A stretch of DNA of 64,000 bases from CALRWV02 sp943371965 (lineage in GTDB: Bacteria; Bacteroidota; JABWAT01): positions 124,001 to 188,000 of the forward strand of contig CALRWV020000002.1 of assembly GCA_943371965.1 (NCBI GenBank), written 5' to 3'. Below the pieces are notes generated by a model. The model had not been told where the DNA came from. It saw only the letters and a list, made by a program, of their open reading frames with translations, and searched no databases. The position numbers were made by a program, and so were the translations under genes. This document shows, piece after piece, positions 33,262 through 43,851 of the stretch. Every line of letters begins with the position of its first letter. Positions within the stretch are counted from its first letter, which is position 1.

Positions 33262-36243
33262 CTACAGCCTCTTAGCTACCACCACAACTTTTTTAACTGC
33301 TTCAACAACCCCGTCAGATGCATTCATCCCTTCAATGTAAACGATGTACGGTCCCATCAGAACAATTGAACCATCGTCACGTTTTCCATCCCAGATGAAA
33401 GTTCCTGTTGGACCTGAAATGGAATAATTCTGCAATGTTCTGATTTGTCTTCCTAGTCGGTCAAAGATTCTTGCCTGAACAAAAACAACATTCCCTTTCA
33501 ATGAGTAGGAAATGGAACATGCATCTTCAAACCCGTCATTGTCAGGCGAAAACGGATTGGGAGAAAATTCCACATTTGATGAAAATTTTTGTGATCCTGA
33601 AATTGCAATTGAATTCACTTTGCCCGGTGTTCCGCCGGATGGACGAGCGGCAGAACTTCCCCAATTATACGGATCATTTGACGGAACAGAAAAAGAACGC
33701 CTTTCAAGAGAAACTCCCTTTGTTGATGGATATTCAGGATTGTGCCAGTTGTCAGAATAAAAAACAGAATCGATAATGGCACCAAACAAATCATAAATAA
33801 TAACAGCATCTTCATCAGCATTCAGATGAAGATCAGATTTGTTCAGAATTGTGAATTGGGATGTTGTATCAGCTTGATTAAAACCAGACCAGAATTCAAC
33901 CAAATTGGAATCTGACGAAATCACAAGAAAAGAGTTGGGATAAACAAAAACACTGTCGGTTATTTTATATTTATTCGAATTACCTTCTTCATCAATCCGG
34001 TCACCAATTTCCCAATCCTTCATCAATATTTTGAAATTGTTTGGATTATAAAGTTCAACATACTCAGCCTGATTCGGTAATCCGTCAGTTTTATCTGTGA
34101 TCGGATTGAACATGATTTCTGAAAGTTGAAGTGTGTTCTTCTTGTTTGCAATATTCAGCCGGATGATAATTTTATTGTCAGAGAATACCTCATCATTGGG
34201 AACACGCAAATGCACAATCCAATTAACAGGTTCGGAGTAAATTATATCAACCGTCAGATATTCATTTGCAGAATTTCCACTTTCAATATTCAAATTGGTC
34301 AGAATTTTTGAGAAAATGGAATCCCGAGAGTCCGGACTGTTGTCCAGATTTTTGTCTTCAAAAACAACAAGACTTGCCTGCGTTATAGCATTCCTTCCTT
34401 TGTTTAAAATGGAGACTGGAACAAAGGGGAAATGTCCCGGAAAAACAGCAGATGGCGGATTCTCTGAAAGACTTGCATTGAAATCATATAAATTGTTTGA
34501 ATTTACTTTCCCTGGGGTACCGTTTATGGAAAGAGTTTTTAACCAGTTCGAATTGTCATTCCTGATTTCAAGATCAATCTTTTCCGCTGAAAATCCATTT
34601 CCCGGATCACCTGTCAAAGTAAATGATTCAAGCGTGTCTCCTGCGTTGCTGATAATGGAAACTCTTTCACCGGCATTTGTTAATCCATTTCCCAACGCGG
34701 AAGTTGAAACGGTAAGTGTTAGGGATTTTGAAGTATCTTCAGAAGCATAAAACAAATTTGGCTGAAGAAAATAAGATGGCGGATGAATAACTGCATATTG
34801 TTGGGGATTCAGTTTTAAACCCCGCTGATGGGCCATAACAGTTGAGATTGTTGCTGATCCGTCTTTTATTTTAAACCCGGTTAAATCTACTGTATCTGTT
34901 GGGCTTGTGTTTAAAATCTCGATAAATTCATTTTGACTTTCTGTTCCATCTGCATTGAACATGATTTCAGAAAGTACAATGGCATTTTTGTTGTTGAACT
35001 TTGTCACAGTAAGATTTACTGAAAGCGTATCATTAGAATTATTCTCATCACCATTCAGATTTGCTTTTGCTGTTAAACTTAAAACTCCATTCGATTGAAA
35101 AGTCAATTTCGGTTTTAAGCGTAATGTGTCACCCGATAACATGTCTAAAATATCCTGCTGAAAAACTGACATATTTCCATTCAGCAATTCAATTTGAAAT
35201 AACCCGGAATTCTGAATCCCCGTATTTTTCAGAAGTATATTGAAATAGGCAGTATCCTTTACTGCACCAACTGATTTTGGATCAACTGAAAATGATTGAA
35301 TTGAAACATCTTTTAAAAAAACTGGGGTAACTTTAATCTGAACTGTAACGGAATCATTTTTCTGGTTTTGATCATTTGAAGTTTGTATCAATCCCTTAAT
35401 CCGGTATGTCCCAACTTTTTCCGGCTTGAATTTTTTAATAATGCTGACTGAATCTCCAGTGTTTAAACTTTGAACCGTTGTTTCACTGAACTTTTCAGCC
35501 AACTGAAACTTACCATCTATGCTGGTATCAGCAAAAACTGTAAATGTGACGGAACCCGGATTCTGCGTTCCTTTGTTTTTGATTTTGGCAGTATAGGCAA
35601 TTGAATCTGTTATGGGAGATTGCGGATTCAATACCGAAAACGAAGCAATTTCTGCATCATAATCCAATGGTGAAATGGAATTGACGAAACCCGGTGTCCC
35701 CTTAATTGTTAGGCTCAGGGCCCAGTTTGAAGATGGAGTCTTATCGGATGGCGATCCATCAGCATTTTTCTTTTCCCAGGATTTCCCGGCAGTTGTGGTT
35801 GACCAACCGAATTGGGAAACCAAAATTCCTGTTCCTCCCTGTTGTGTATAAATCTTTACAGAGTCAGCAGTATTTCCCAACGAATTTCCAATTGAACTGT
35901 TTGATGTCTTGAACAACGAAACTGAATCAGGGACTAGTGCTGAATAATCAGTTAGCGCGGAGTTTGAAGGAAGGAAATAATCGGAATCAATCAAAAGGGC
36001 GAACCGTCTAGGCCCAATCTTGGACTTTCCCCTTTGAAGAATAAAGTTTGTTGCTGTGTTGTTGTCTTTAACCGAATAAGAAGTTAAATCAACAGAATCT
36101 GTAAATGAAGCATTGAACACTTCAACAAATTCATTGATGGTTCCATTTGATGCCGGATTCGGCATCACTTCGGTAACAACTATCTGTGCATTTGAAAAGA
36201 ACGGGATAAAAGAAATCAAAAGAACGAAAACAGATTTTATCAT
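33262..36243 (-). CDS. Lamin-tail-domain surface protein with FlgD-like C-terminal domain
   Basis: 993 residues, signal peptide MIKSVFVLLISFIPFFSNAQ. Three lamin-tail domains are visible (starting with VVTEVMPNPAS at about 22, VLSEIMFNADGTESQNEFIE at about 423 and LQLSEIMFNPITDK at about 705), with CARDB-like beta domains between them (repeated DSVTVQIKV, NSNDTLSVNLTV). The last 90 residues (VEFSPNPFSPDNDGFED, FDRLGRQIRTL, FIWDGKRDDG) are a FlgD/gliding-type C-terminal domain, which in this phylum can serve as a T9SS signal. Likely cell-surface or secreted. It overlaps the VWA-like gene upstream by 4 nt (ATGA). Confidence 0.88.
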   Translation of the reverse strand: MIKSVFVLLISFIPFFSNAQIVVTEVMPNPASNGTINEFVEVFNASFTDSVDLTSYSVKDNNTATNFILQRGKSKIGPRRFALLIDSDYFLPSNSALTDYSALVPDSVSLFKTSNSSIGNSLGNTADSVKIYTQQGGTGILVSQFGWSTTTAGKSWEKKNADGSPSDKTPSSNWALSLTIKGTPGFVNSISPLDYDAEIASFSVLNPQSPITDSIAYTAKIKNKGTQNPGSVTFTVFADTSIDGKFQLAEKFSETTVQSLNTGDSVSIIKKFKPEKVGTYRIKGLIQTSNDQNQKNDSVTVQIKVTPVFLKDVSIQSFSVDPKSVGAVKDTAYFNILLKNTGIQNSGLFQIELLNGNMSVFQQDILDMLSGDTLRLKPKLTFQSNGVLSLTAKANLNGDENNSNDTLSVNLTVTKFNNKNAIVLSEIMFNADGTESQNEFIEILNTSPTDTVDLTGFKIKDGSATISTVMAHQRGLKLNPQQYAVIHPPSYFLQPNLFYASEDTSKSLTLTVSTSALGNGLTNAGERVSIISNAGDTLESFTLTGDPGNGFSAEKIDLEIRNDNSNWLKTLSINGTPGKVNSNNLYDFNASLSENPPSAVFPGHFPFVPVSILNKGRNAITQASLVVFEDKNLDNSPDSRDSIFSKILTNLNIESGNSANEYLTVDIIYSEPVNWIVHLRVPNDEVFSDNKIIIRLNIANKKNTLQLSEIMFNPITDKTDGLPNQAEYVELYNPNNFKILMKDWEIGDRIDEEGNSNKYKITDSVFVYPNSFLVISSDSNLVEFWSGFNQADTTSQFTILNKSDLHLNADEDAVIIYDLFGAIIDSVFYSDNWHNPEYPSTKGVSLERRSFSVPSNDPYNWGSSAARPSGGTPGKVNSIAISGSQKFSSNVEFSPNPFSPDNDGFEDACSISYSLKGNVVFVQARIFDRLGRQIRTLQNYSISGPTGTFIWDGKRDDGSIVLMGPYIVYIEGMNASDGVVEAVKKVVVVAKRL

Positions 36244-38261
36244 AAGGCTCCAATACGTTTTCGCACAAACCATTCAGCTGAGAAAAGCGCAATGATCAGG
36301 ATAAACAGATAACTGTTTTTCCACGAATCATATACATTTTTTTCGGTCTCAGTTTTTGAAAGCTCATGCAATCTTGTTTTTATTTTCCCCTCATCTGTAT
36401 CGCCAATAAACAAATACCCTTTTTTCGAAACTATCCAATCTGCGAGTGGTTCTGTTGATGACTTGACAACTTCACTCTCTTCAGTTTCTTCTGCTCGGGT
36501 ATAAACTCCATTCAATGAAAATATTGAATTTGAGTTTCTCAAAACGTTCAGTTTATATTCAGTTTTTTCTTCAGATGGAAATGGAATCTGTGTTGAAAGA
36601 ACACCTTCTTCCCCTCCGGTTAAAATTCGAGATTCTGATTTTCCCCATTTTAATTCAACCTGAAGTGAATCTGATTCACGGCTCAATTTTTCATCAAGTG
36701 AAACGAGAATATTCAGATTCGATTTTGAATAATCTGTCAGAATATTCAATCTTACCGGTGAAATATCTGATGGCGTCATCATCCATGTCATGAAATTAAT
36801 TGTGGATTGTGAAATTCTCGTCGGCACAATATTGTTGATTGCATCCCATCTTTCCCATTGATCATAGTTACCGTAAAGCAGCCAAAGCGATTTCGGATTT
36901 TCCCGAATCAGAATCTGTGAAGCATAACCGGTTTTTTGTTTTTCAATAATCAGGGAAGACAATTTATTTTTTTCAATTGGAAGAGAAAGAAGAGGTGCAG
37001 TAAAAGGCGGAAATTCAGTCATTATATCCTGATTCCATCCGCTCCAGAAATTTGGCGAAGTCGTTGCAGTTATTTCAGGATACCAATTCCGGTTGGAAAC
37101 CAGATCTGAAAAAACTTCCTGTCTTTGGGATAGTATTGGAAATTCGGCATTCAATATTTTTTCATTTGAAACAAAAAGAAACGGATTTGTTTTGGATTTG
37201 ATTTTCAGTTTTTCAAGAAAATCTGTTTTTCTGTCAGGATAATTGATTAAGATATAAACTGCATTTTGAGTAGGAAGTTCAGTTATCTTTCTGATGTTTT
37301 CCTTTTCGGAATCAATCATGATCCTGATATCGGTTTTGCCTATTTTACTGATTTGACGGCTGAAAAACCCGATCATCGGATCAGGCTGTGATGCAACCAG
37401 AATAACAGTCTGCAACCTTTTTTTAACAATCAGTTTTCCTTTCCGGGATTCGCTTTTGCTCTTTGCGTTCAAGATAACTTTATACTCATATTCACCTGCT
37501 TCAGGGACTGTGAAAACAGAGGAAACTGTTTTGCTTCCTTCAACTGATTCTGCTTTCACGGAAACTGTTTTCTTTTCTTTCTGCAATTCAAATTCAACAA
37601 CAGCAGAATCATTACCGACTCCCTGATATGCAATTGAAGCATAAATTTTCTGATCATCACCTTCGTATGCTGTTATGGTTTGCTGAATCAGAGGAAGCAA
37701 ATGAAACCCTTTTGTTCTGGAAGTATCACCCAAAATCAGAGCATCCCAAGATTTTGATGAACCGGAAAGAATCCATTCATAATCATTGAACACGCCATCG
37801 GTTACAACCAGATTATATTGAGAAGCTGTTTTTGAAATCACATCGGATAAATTTGTCCGTGATCTCCATGATTTTGAATTTATCGGCTCTGATTCGGCTG
37901 TTTGCGAAAAATATTTAATTTGAAAAACCACAGAATCAGGAATAATGGAAGCTAACTTTTCCTTCAGTTCAGATTCTTTTGCTAATGTCAGATTTTTGTC
38001 CATTGAACCGCTTTTGTCAAACCAAACTGTTGCTGATGGAAATATTATTACTTCCTTTTGCAAAACAATCTGAGGATGAAAAATAAGAAGCGCTGTTAAA
38101 ATCAGACCAAGGGAACGCAGCGAGACAAGAAGATATTTCTGGGAAGAAGTAAAGACAGGAGTTGTGTTTCTGTAAATGTAAATTGAAAACAAAACGGAAA
38201 ACAAAACGACAGGAATTGAAATCCAGTCGAAATATTCAGGAAGAAGGTAAAGTGAATTCAT
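36240..38261 (-). CDS. Membrane protein with VWA-like domain
   Basis: 673 residues. Two N-terminal helices (about 12-30 and 43-62) are followed at about residue 80 by VWFDKSGSMDKNL, a MIDAS-like DxSGS motif of a von Willebrand A domain. A long periplasmic region with beta-sandwich character (FELQKEKKTVSVKAES, GEYEYKVILNAKS) leads to a C-terminal helix (SYLFILIIALFSAEWFV). The layout recalls BatA/BatB-like or 'glutamine amidotransferase-like' VWA membrane proteins of Bacteroidota. Role unknown; coupling with the lamin-tail gene suggests envelope work. Confidence 0.8.
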   Translation of the reverse strand: MNSLYLLPEYFDWISIPVVLFSVLFSIYIYRNTTPVFTSSQKYLLVSLRSLGLILTALLIFHPQIVLQKEVIIFPSATVWFDKSGSMDKNLTLAKESELKEKLASIIPDSVVFQIKYFSQTAESEPINSKSWRSRTNLSDVISKTASQYNLVVTDGVFNDYEWILSGSSKSWDALILGDTSRTKGFHLLPLIQQTITAYEGDDQKIYASIAYQGVGNDSAVVEFELQKEKKTVSVKAESVEGSKTVSSVFTVPEAGEYEYKVILNAKSKSESRKGKLIVKKRLQTVILVASQPDPMIGFFSRQISKIGKTDIRIMIDSEKENIRKITELPTQNAVYILINYPDRKTDFLEKLKIKSKTNPFLFVSNEKILNAEFPILSQRQEVFSDLVSNRNWYPEITATTSPNFWSGWNQDIMTEFPPFTAPLLSLPIEKNKLSSLIIEKQKTGYASQILIRENPKSLWLLYGNYDQWERWDAINNIVPTRISQSTINFMTWMMTPSDISPVRLNILTDYSKSNLNILVSLDEKLSRESDSLQVELKWGKSESRILTGGEEGVLSTQIPFPSEEKTEYKLNVLRNSNSIFSLNGVYTRAEETEESEVVKSSTEPLADWIVSKKGYLFIGDTDEGKIKTRLHELSKTETEKNVYDSWKNSYLFILIIALFSAEWFVRKRIGAL

Positions 38262-38331
38262 AATATCTAATCAAAAATAAGTAAAGTGATTAATCGTATC
38301 CCCTTTTGCGGGAAACACATCAGAAAAAATA

Positions 38332-39825
38332 TCAGCGAAGATTTCCCAGCCGCATGGTCCAGTTTACAAATCCAATTCCGTTTTCATTTTTCAGAACCCG
38401 GAAGAAGATGATCATAATTGTGTAAGTGGTGTAAAAAACAAAAACCATCCAGCCCGTTTCCCTGAAAATTATATTGGGTATCAGTGAGACAGAATATGCT
38501 GAAGCAGCAGCAAGTAATCCGGAAAGAAATATTTTTGCCAATACTCTGTGCGGGAATAAATATTTGAATTCACATCCCAGCAATTGCTGAACAGCAACAT
38601 TGATTCCTATCCAATAAATAAAACTGCCCAGCAAGATGGAAAAATAAATTCCCCAGAATCCAATCAAACTGTAAAAAAAGATTGAGCCGATGACAGTACC
38701 GGCAACAGATGACAGTGTAATGCTTATCAGTTCTTTTTTTCTTCCAAAATAAACAACAATTTCTTTCATTGGATTGCTGATAAAATATCCGGCAACTGAA
38801 ATCAGTACCATGGATACTACCAGAATTTGATGCGGAACAGTCTCGGGCAATTCAGTCATTATCCAACCTGTTAATGGAACAGAAACAAGAAGCAGAAAAG
38901 GAGCTGTTGCAAAAAAAAGTACAGATTGCCATACATTTGTATACCTGGCATAATTGACGTACTCATTGGATAAATCGAGCCGTATAAAATTTTTGAAAAT
39001 GAGATTCCATTGGTCAATCGCTTCTGAAATTGTAATCTGTATTGCTGCATAAATCAAAAAGCCAACCGTCCAAATAACCTGAAATTCGGGTTCAAGGGAA
39101 AAGTAAACGGCAAAATAAAGGACAGGAATCATCAGCCAGTAAAGAATATCATACGAAATGGATTCCAAAAAAGAACGCAAATATTTTTTAAGCCTTTTAA
39201 GAGTGACCGAAAAAAAATCAATCATCTGAAAATCAAAAAGAAGCACCAGAAAAATAAAAAACCGGATAACGGCTGTCAGCGCAAAAAATTGAAGAATCAG
39301 AAGAAGATCAGGATGATAGATCAGCGGAAAAACCAGACTTGATAAAAACATGATTATGGTTGCATATCTGAATACTGAAATCAGGTTCGAATTTTTTCCG
39401 GAAATGAAAACCATTTCGGTCATCAGTGTTGGGAGAATGAAAAAAAGGAAAATCGAAAAATATACAAGGGCCGATTGGTGAAATTCAGGAAAGTGACAGA
39501 TTCTCAGAAACAATCCGAAGAAAAAAAGAACGATAAAAATGAACAGTGAAAGCAGAAGTGAAAAAACAAAAACTGATGTAATCGATTCTGTCAGTTTGTA
39601 TTCTGATTCATTGTAAATGTATGTATAAAACAATCTGCGCAATCCTGATTTGAAAAAAAGAATAACAATGAGACTCAACAATTCAAGTGAATTGAAAAAA
39701 GAGGCTGTTCCATATGGAAACAGTCTGAAAACAACAACAGCAGAAACCAGTGTCAGCAGAATCAATACCAGATATTCTGTGATTTCTTTTTTTATGTACG
39801 TTGTGAAATTATGTGCGTGAAGCAT
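38332..39825 (-). CDS. Polysaccharide flippase-like membrane protein (MOP superfamily)
   Basis: 497 residues with about 12-14 hydrophobic helices over the entire length and short basic loops, the pattern of Wzx/MATE-type flippases. Recognisable N-terminal helix pair (EYLVLILLTLVSAVVVFRLF) and a long central amphipathic linker (FKNFIRLDLSNEYVNYAR). No single diagnostic motif is present, so the assignment rests on topology and on the FemAB-like gene next to it. It is in the same orientation as the VWA-like gene with a 70-bp gap. Confidence 0.65.
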   Translation of the reverse strand: MLHAHNFTTYIKKEITEYLVLILLTLVSAVVVFRLFPYGTASFFNSLELLSLIVILFFKSGLRRLFYTYIYNESEYKLTESITSVFVFSLLLSLFIFIVLFFFGLFLRICHFPEFHQSALVYFSIFLFFILPTLMTEMVFISGKNSNLISVFRYATIIMFLSSLVFPLIYHPDLLLILQFFALTAVIRFFIFLVLLFDFQMIDFFSVTLKRLKKYLRSFLESISYDILYWLMIPVLYFAVYFSLEPEFQVIWTVGFLIYAAIQITISEAIDQWNLIFKNFIRLDLSNEYVNYARYTNVWQSVLFFATAPFLLLVSVPLTGWIMTELPETVPHQILVVSMVLISVAGYFISNPMKEIVVYFGRKKELISITLSSVAGTVIGSIFFYSLIGFWGIYFSILLGSFIYWIGINVAVQQLLGCEFKYLFPHRVLAKIFLSGLLAAASAYSVSLIPNIIFRETGWMVFVFYTTYTIMIIFFRVLKNENGIGFVNWTMRLGNLR

Positions 39826-39899
39826 TTTATTTTTTCATACTGATTTTAATAAATAGATTTCAATTCACTATTTATCATTGATTTTTCTCAACTTTGAAA

Positions 39900-40850
39900 T
39901 TACTGTCTATCCTTAAAATCCAAAACAGATTTTATCAACCTGTTCCGTGTTAATACGACAAATCCACCGGATCTCTTTTCACAGCCAAACCGTTTTTTGA
40001 ATTCAGAAATTCCTGATGTATTTGCTCCTCCGAAATCAATTCCTGTTGCGCCCGTTTCTCTTGCTTTCCTGAAAGATTCAAAACAAAGATGCTGACCGAA
40101 GGACTCTGATGATTCTGTCCGGTTGATTCCACTCATCCAATCAATCCAAAAACCACGCGGATCTTTCAACCAGCATCTCCAGCCCAGTGTCTTTCCTTCC
40201 AGTTTATATCTTGCGGCAACTGATTCATTTTCTCTAAGTCTTGCAAACAGACCTAACAATTTATCAGTTTGAAAGGGAGACGACTTGCCATGATCCTGAT
40301 AAGACCGATGAACCAGTCCGATTTCTTTTTCAGTCAATTCTTTGGGATGAATAAAATCAATTGATCCTTCAAGAGCTTTTTTGATTTGGCGCTTGTGGTT
40401 GGATTCACATCTTTCAAACTGGAGTTCATCTGTTTTTTCAACTGGAAGCCACCAGCCGAACTGTAGTTTAAAATCTTCACTTGAAATCGGATATCCGGTT
40501 TCAGTATATGTAAAATTTAAAATGGAAAAGGAAAACTGCTTCTTCAGTCTTTCAAGCATTGAACTTATATCATCAAGACAATCAGCAGCAATCACAGGAG
40601 ATGAAAAATATAAAAACGGACTTCGTTTGGGATAACTTATTCCGAATTTCCCCGCTCTGACAAATGGAAATCCGGCAATCCAATTTTGTTTGTCATCCTT
40701 TATAACCAGAATCTCAGGTTTTCGTTCATAAACAACTTCAAAAGCCCTGACAGTATGAAACCAGCTTCCTGTCGGATTGGACAAAACCCATGAATCCCAA
40801 TTCCTGTACTCAGATTCAGGTAGTATTTGCCATTCAAAATCATGTTTCAT
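39900..40850 (-). CDS. FemAB-like GNAT transferase
   Basis: 316 residues forming a two-lobed GNAT fold of the FemAB/BioF2-like (Acetyltransf_6) group. The signature near the C-terminus, GIDFGGANTSGISEFKKRFG, is typical of this family, where it shapes the acyl or aminoacyl donor site. FemAB relatives transfer amino acids to cell-wall peptides or acyl groups to surface sugars. Next to a flippase it probably modifies a surface polymer precursor (inference). It heads the minus-strand cluster. Confidence 0.8.
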   Translation of the reverse strand: MKHDFEWQILPESEYRNWDSWVLSNPTGSWFHTVRAFEVVYERKPEILVIKDDKQNWIAGFPFVRAGKFGISYPKRSPFLYFSSPVIAADCLDDISSMLERLKKQFSFSILNFTYTETGYPISSEDFKLQFGWWLPVEKTDELQFERCESNHKRQIKKALEGSIDFIHPKELTEKEIGLVHRSYQDHGKSSPFQTDKLLGLFARLRENESVAARYKLEGKTLGWRCWLKDPRGFWIDWMSGINRTESSESFGQHLCFESFRKARETGATGIDFGGANTSGISEFKKRFGCEKRSGGFVVLTRNRLIKSVLDFKDRQ

Positions 40851-40991
40851 AATGCGGTATTCGATTTGGAATTTTAATTTCGGAAAAAACTCGGTAAATT
40901 GCTATACAGGATTTTAGGTATCATGGTATTTGTTGAATCTGAAATCATCATCTGTAACTCTTAAATCGTAATATGTCCCAGCGAGGAACAC

Positions 40992-43553
40992 ATGTCAAAG
41001 CTTACTAAAATTATTCTAATTGTTGCAGCAATCCCGGTTGCACTTTTTATTATACTGGCAATCATTCTCAAAATTGCGCTTTCTGAAACTGCAATCAAAG
41101 AACATGCTATCCCGGCACTGGAGTCACAACTGCACAGGTCTGTTGAAATTGAACATGCTTCTGTTCAGGTTTTCCCAACCATTGGAATAGTACTTGAAAA
41201 TCTTCAGGTTTCAGATGATCCTGAGTTCAGCAAAACTTCATTTCTGCGGCTTGAAAATTTCACTTTGGGAGTTCGCTTGTTTCCGCTCCTTGGTGGAAAT
41301 ATTGTGATTGATGAAGTTGGAATTTCCGGATTGACTGTTCATGTCATCAAAAATGAAACCGGAGTTTTCAACTTTACATCGATGATAAAAAAGGAATCTG
41401 TGAAAACTGGAGCAACTGATTCTCAGGAATCTGAAACAGGTTCAAACCTGAAATTAACTCTTGATAATTTTCACATTGATCAATCAAATCTGAGTTACGA
41501 CGATCTTTCTTCCGGACTTTCATCAAAACTTGAGAATCTGAATTACAAACTGAATATCGATTTGGGTTCAGACCGTTTGGCATTGTCCCACAATTTATCC
41601 ATCGAAAAAATAACCTTAACAACCGCTTTGGGAAATCTGCTTTCCAACATTCCAATGGAACTTTCTCAGGATTTGGATTACAATCTGGCAGATGATTTTC
41701 TGACCATCAACAAAACGGATTTCAAATTCAGCAATTTGGAATTGGATGTAAAGGGCGATGTGAAAGGTGTTCAGGATTCGGTACGGGAAATTCATTTATC
41801 GGTTAAAAGTGGGGAAACCGATTTAACCAAATTTCTGTCATTGGTTCCGGCTTCAATTGTAAAACAGGTTTCTGAAATTCAGACGCGCGGTACTTTTGAA
41901 TTCTCTGCAAATATCAACGGAATTTTATCTTCAACCCAAATTCCAAAAGTTGATTACCTGTTTTCGATGAAAAACGGTTATTTCAAATATTCATCGCTTC
42001 CTGCTGCACTTTCAGAAGTTTTTATTGAACTGAGAGGAACAGAAAACTCGCTTGATCTTTCCATGTTTTCTGCAAGTGTGAAAAACTCTACGGTTAAGGT
42101 TTCAGCAATAGTTTCCGACTTTAAAGATCCTGAAGTGGATATCAAATCAGATGTGAATATCAATCTGGGAGACATCAAAGACTTTTATCCGCTTGAAGAA
42201 AAGCAATCTGTTTCTGGTTCGGTTACAGCCAATGTTCTTGTTTCAGGAAAACCACTGAATGCAAAAACTCTGAAAGGTTCTGGAAAAATTACTTTTGATA
42301 AATTATCAATCCGTGACAAATCGCTACCAAAGGGAATTCAGGAAATTAATGGTTCTTTTACCATCAACAATGATTTTGCTTTGCTTGAAAAACTGAAAAT
42401 TGAAGTGGGAAGCAGTGACATCGAGTTGAACGGAAAAGTAAATAATTATTTGGGGCTTGTTCTGAAACCGGATTCCGTAAAACTGATTCCAACATTTTCT
42501 GCTTCTCTTTTGTCGAACAATCTGAAAGTGAGTGATTTTGTTGATTTGAATGCAGAAAAAACTGAGGAAGTGGAAACTGATTCAACAAAAACCAAACAAC
42601 TTCCTTTGCTTCCAAATATTGAAGGAAAATTTACGGCATCAATCAAAAACTTTTCGTACGACAGCATTTCAGCAAAAAACTTAACAGCAATTATTGAAAT
42701 CAAAAATCAGCAGATTACCCTAACCAATACAAAAACCAATGTGTTTGGCGGGTCAATCGGTTTGGATGGAAATCTTCTGTTCAAACGCGGTGACAATTCA
42801 ACCTACAAATTCAACATGAAAGCATCTCAGTTGAAAAGTGCTGAATTTTTATCTTTGGTTCCTTCTGTTGAAACCTACACCAAAATGGGAAAATATCTGA
42901 AAGGTGATATTTCTGTTAGTGGTGATTTCAACGGAATACTTTATGATTCACTTTCACCGAAACTTGATGCTGTCTATGCGTTGGGAACCGTTGGAATTGC
43001 GAACGGAAATCTTTCAAATCACCCCATGCAGGTTGGACTCGGAAAATATTTGGGTCTTGAAGAATTCAACAACCTGACGCTCGATAACTGGAACATGGGA
43101 ATGGAAATCAAAGAAGGAAAATTATATGTAAAGGATTTGAAAGCCTCAAGCAAATCTACAGGATTGGATGTGGAAGCAAACGGCTGGCAGAGTTTGGATC
43201 AGACTATTGATTATGATGTTACACTTCATCTCCCAAAATGGATGTCGGATAAAATGTCAAAATCTGAATATGGAAAAGTTGCAACTTCTTACTTCACCGA
43301 CAGCAACGGAAAAATTGTGGTTGACCTGAAAGTTACTGGAAAATATGACAATCCTTCCATCGCTCCTGACCCATCAAAATCTGCCGGACGTGCGATGAAT
43401 GCTTTAACAGGTCAGGCGAAAGACGCCGTCAACAAAAAAATTGATGAGAAAAAAGAAGAAGTGAAGAAGGAAGCCGACAAAGCAGTTGAAGATGCCAAGA
43501 AAAAGGCTGAAGAAGAAGCAAAGAAGAAACTGAAAAAACTGTTTGGGAATTGA
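40992..43553 (+). CDS. AsmA-family protein
   Basis: 853 residues. One N-terminal membrane helix (about 5-27, ILIVAAIPVALFIILAIIL) is followed by the AsmA N-terminal region (ESQLHRSVEIEHASVQVFPT) and an elongated repeating beta structure, ending in an AsmA_2-like segment (MGKYLKGDISVSGDFNG, LDVEANGWQSLDQTIDYDV). The last 50 residues are a Lys/Glu/Ala helix (KKEADKAVEDAKKKAEEEAK). Larger AsmA/TamB relatives are thought to bridge the periplasm and move lipids; this one is of intermediate length. Start has GCGAGGAACAC upstream. Confidence 0.88.
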   Translation: MSKLTKIILIVAAIPVALFIILAIILKIALSETAIKEHAIPALESQLHRSVEIEHASVQVFPTIGIVLENLQVSDDPEFSKTSFLRLENFTLGVRLFPLLGGNIVIDEVGISGLTVHVIKNETGVFNFTSMIKKESVKTGATDSQESETGSNLKLTLDNFHIDQSNLSYDDLSSGLSSKLENLNYKLNIDLGSDRLALSHNLSIEKITLTTALGNLLSNIPMELSQDLDYNLADDFLTINKTDFKFSNLELDVKGDVKGVQDSVREIHLSVKSGETDLTKFLSLVPASIVKQVSEIQTRGTFEFSANINGILSSTQIPKVDYLFSMKNGYFKYSSLPAALSEVFIELRGTENSLDLSMFSASVKNSTVKVSAIVSDFKDPEVDIKSDVNINLGDIKDFYPLEEKQSVSGSVTANVLVSGKPLNAKTLKGSGKITFDKLSIRDKSLPKGIQEINGSFTINNDFALLEKLKIEVGSSDIELNGKVNNYLGLVLKPDSVKLIPTFSASLLSNNLKVSDFVDLNAEKTEEVETDSTKTKQLPLLPNIEGKFTASIKNFSYDSISAKNLTAIIEIKNQQITLTNTKTNVFGGSIGLDGNLLFKRGDNSTYKFNMKASQLKSAEFLSLVPSVETYTKMGKYLKGDISVSGDFNGILYDSLSPKLDAVYALGTVGIANGNLSNHPMQVGLGKYLGLEEFNNLTLDNWNMGMEIKEGKLYVKDLKASSKSTGLDVEANGWQSLDQTIDYDVTLHLPKWMSDKMSKSEYGKVATSYFTDSNGKIVVDLKVTGKYDNPSIAPDPSKSAGRAMNALTGQAKDAVNKKIDEKKEEVKKEADKAVEDAKKKAEEEAKKKLKKLFGN

Positions 43554-43611
43554 GGAAAGTCAGAATTGGGATCTACAGGATTTTTGGATTAATAGATTGA
43601 AAAAGAAAATG

Positions 43612-43640
43612 TGTCATTGCGAGGTACTCCGTGGCAATCT
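43612..43640 (+). repeat. TGTCATTGCGAGG...GTGGCAATCT dispersed phrase
   Basis: TGTCATTGCGAGGTACTCC then GTGGCAATCT is a phrase I recall as common in intergenic DNA of environmental bacteria. It follows, after a partial GTCTGAATT-type element (43560-43600), the stop of the AsmA gene. Confidence 0.5.
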
Positions 43641-43657
43641 CTGTTTTCCTTGAATAA

Positions 43658-43816
43658 ATGGATTCCCGTTTTCACGGGAATGACCATCATTAACTAATCC
43701 CTGTCAGCGGTTAAAAACCCTGACAGCGGATGGTCTGAATTTGGATTTATCGGATTACAGGATTAACGGGATTTTAAATCCAAAAATCCCGTTAATCCCG
43801 AAAATCCAAATTCAGA
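43658..43816 (+). repeat. Composite intergenic repeat, copy 1 (left of delta-60 gene)
   Basis: Three modules in order: GGATTCCCGTTTTCACGGGA hairpin with AATGAC; the CTGTCAGCGG...CCCTGACAGCGG hairpin; and a GTCTGAATT-bounded hairpin (43733-43816) with GGATTAACGGGATTTT against AAATCCCGTTAATCC. The same order and orientation recurs at 45994-46152. Confidence 0.75.
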
Positions 43817-43851
43817 ATTTCTCATTTCTCGTTTCTCGTCTTTCGTTTCCC

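Noticed and set aside
34295..34750. 151-codon plus-strand frame inside the lamin-tail gene
   Set aside because: Antisense to a well-supported multi-domain protein.
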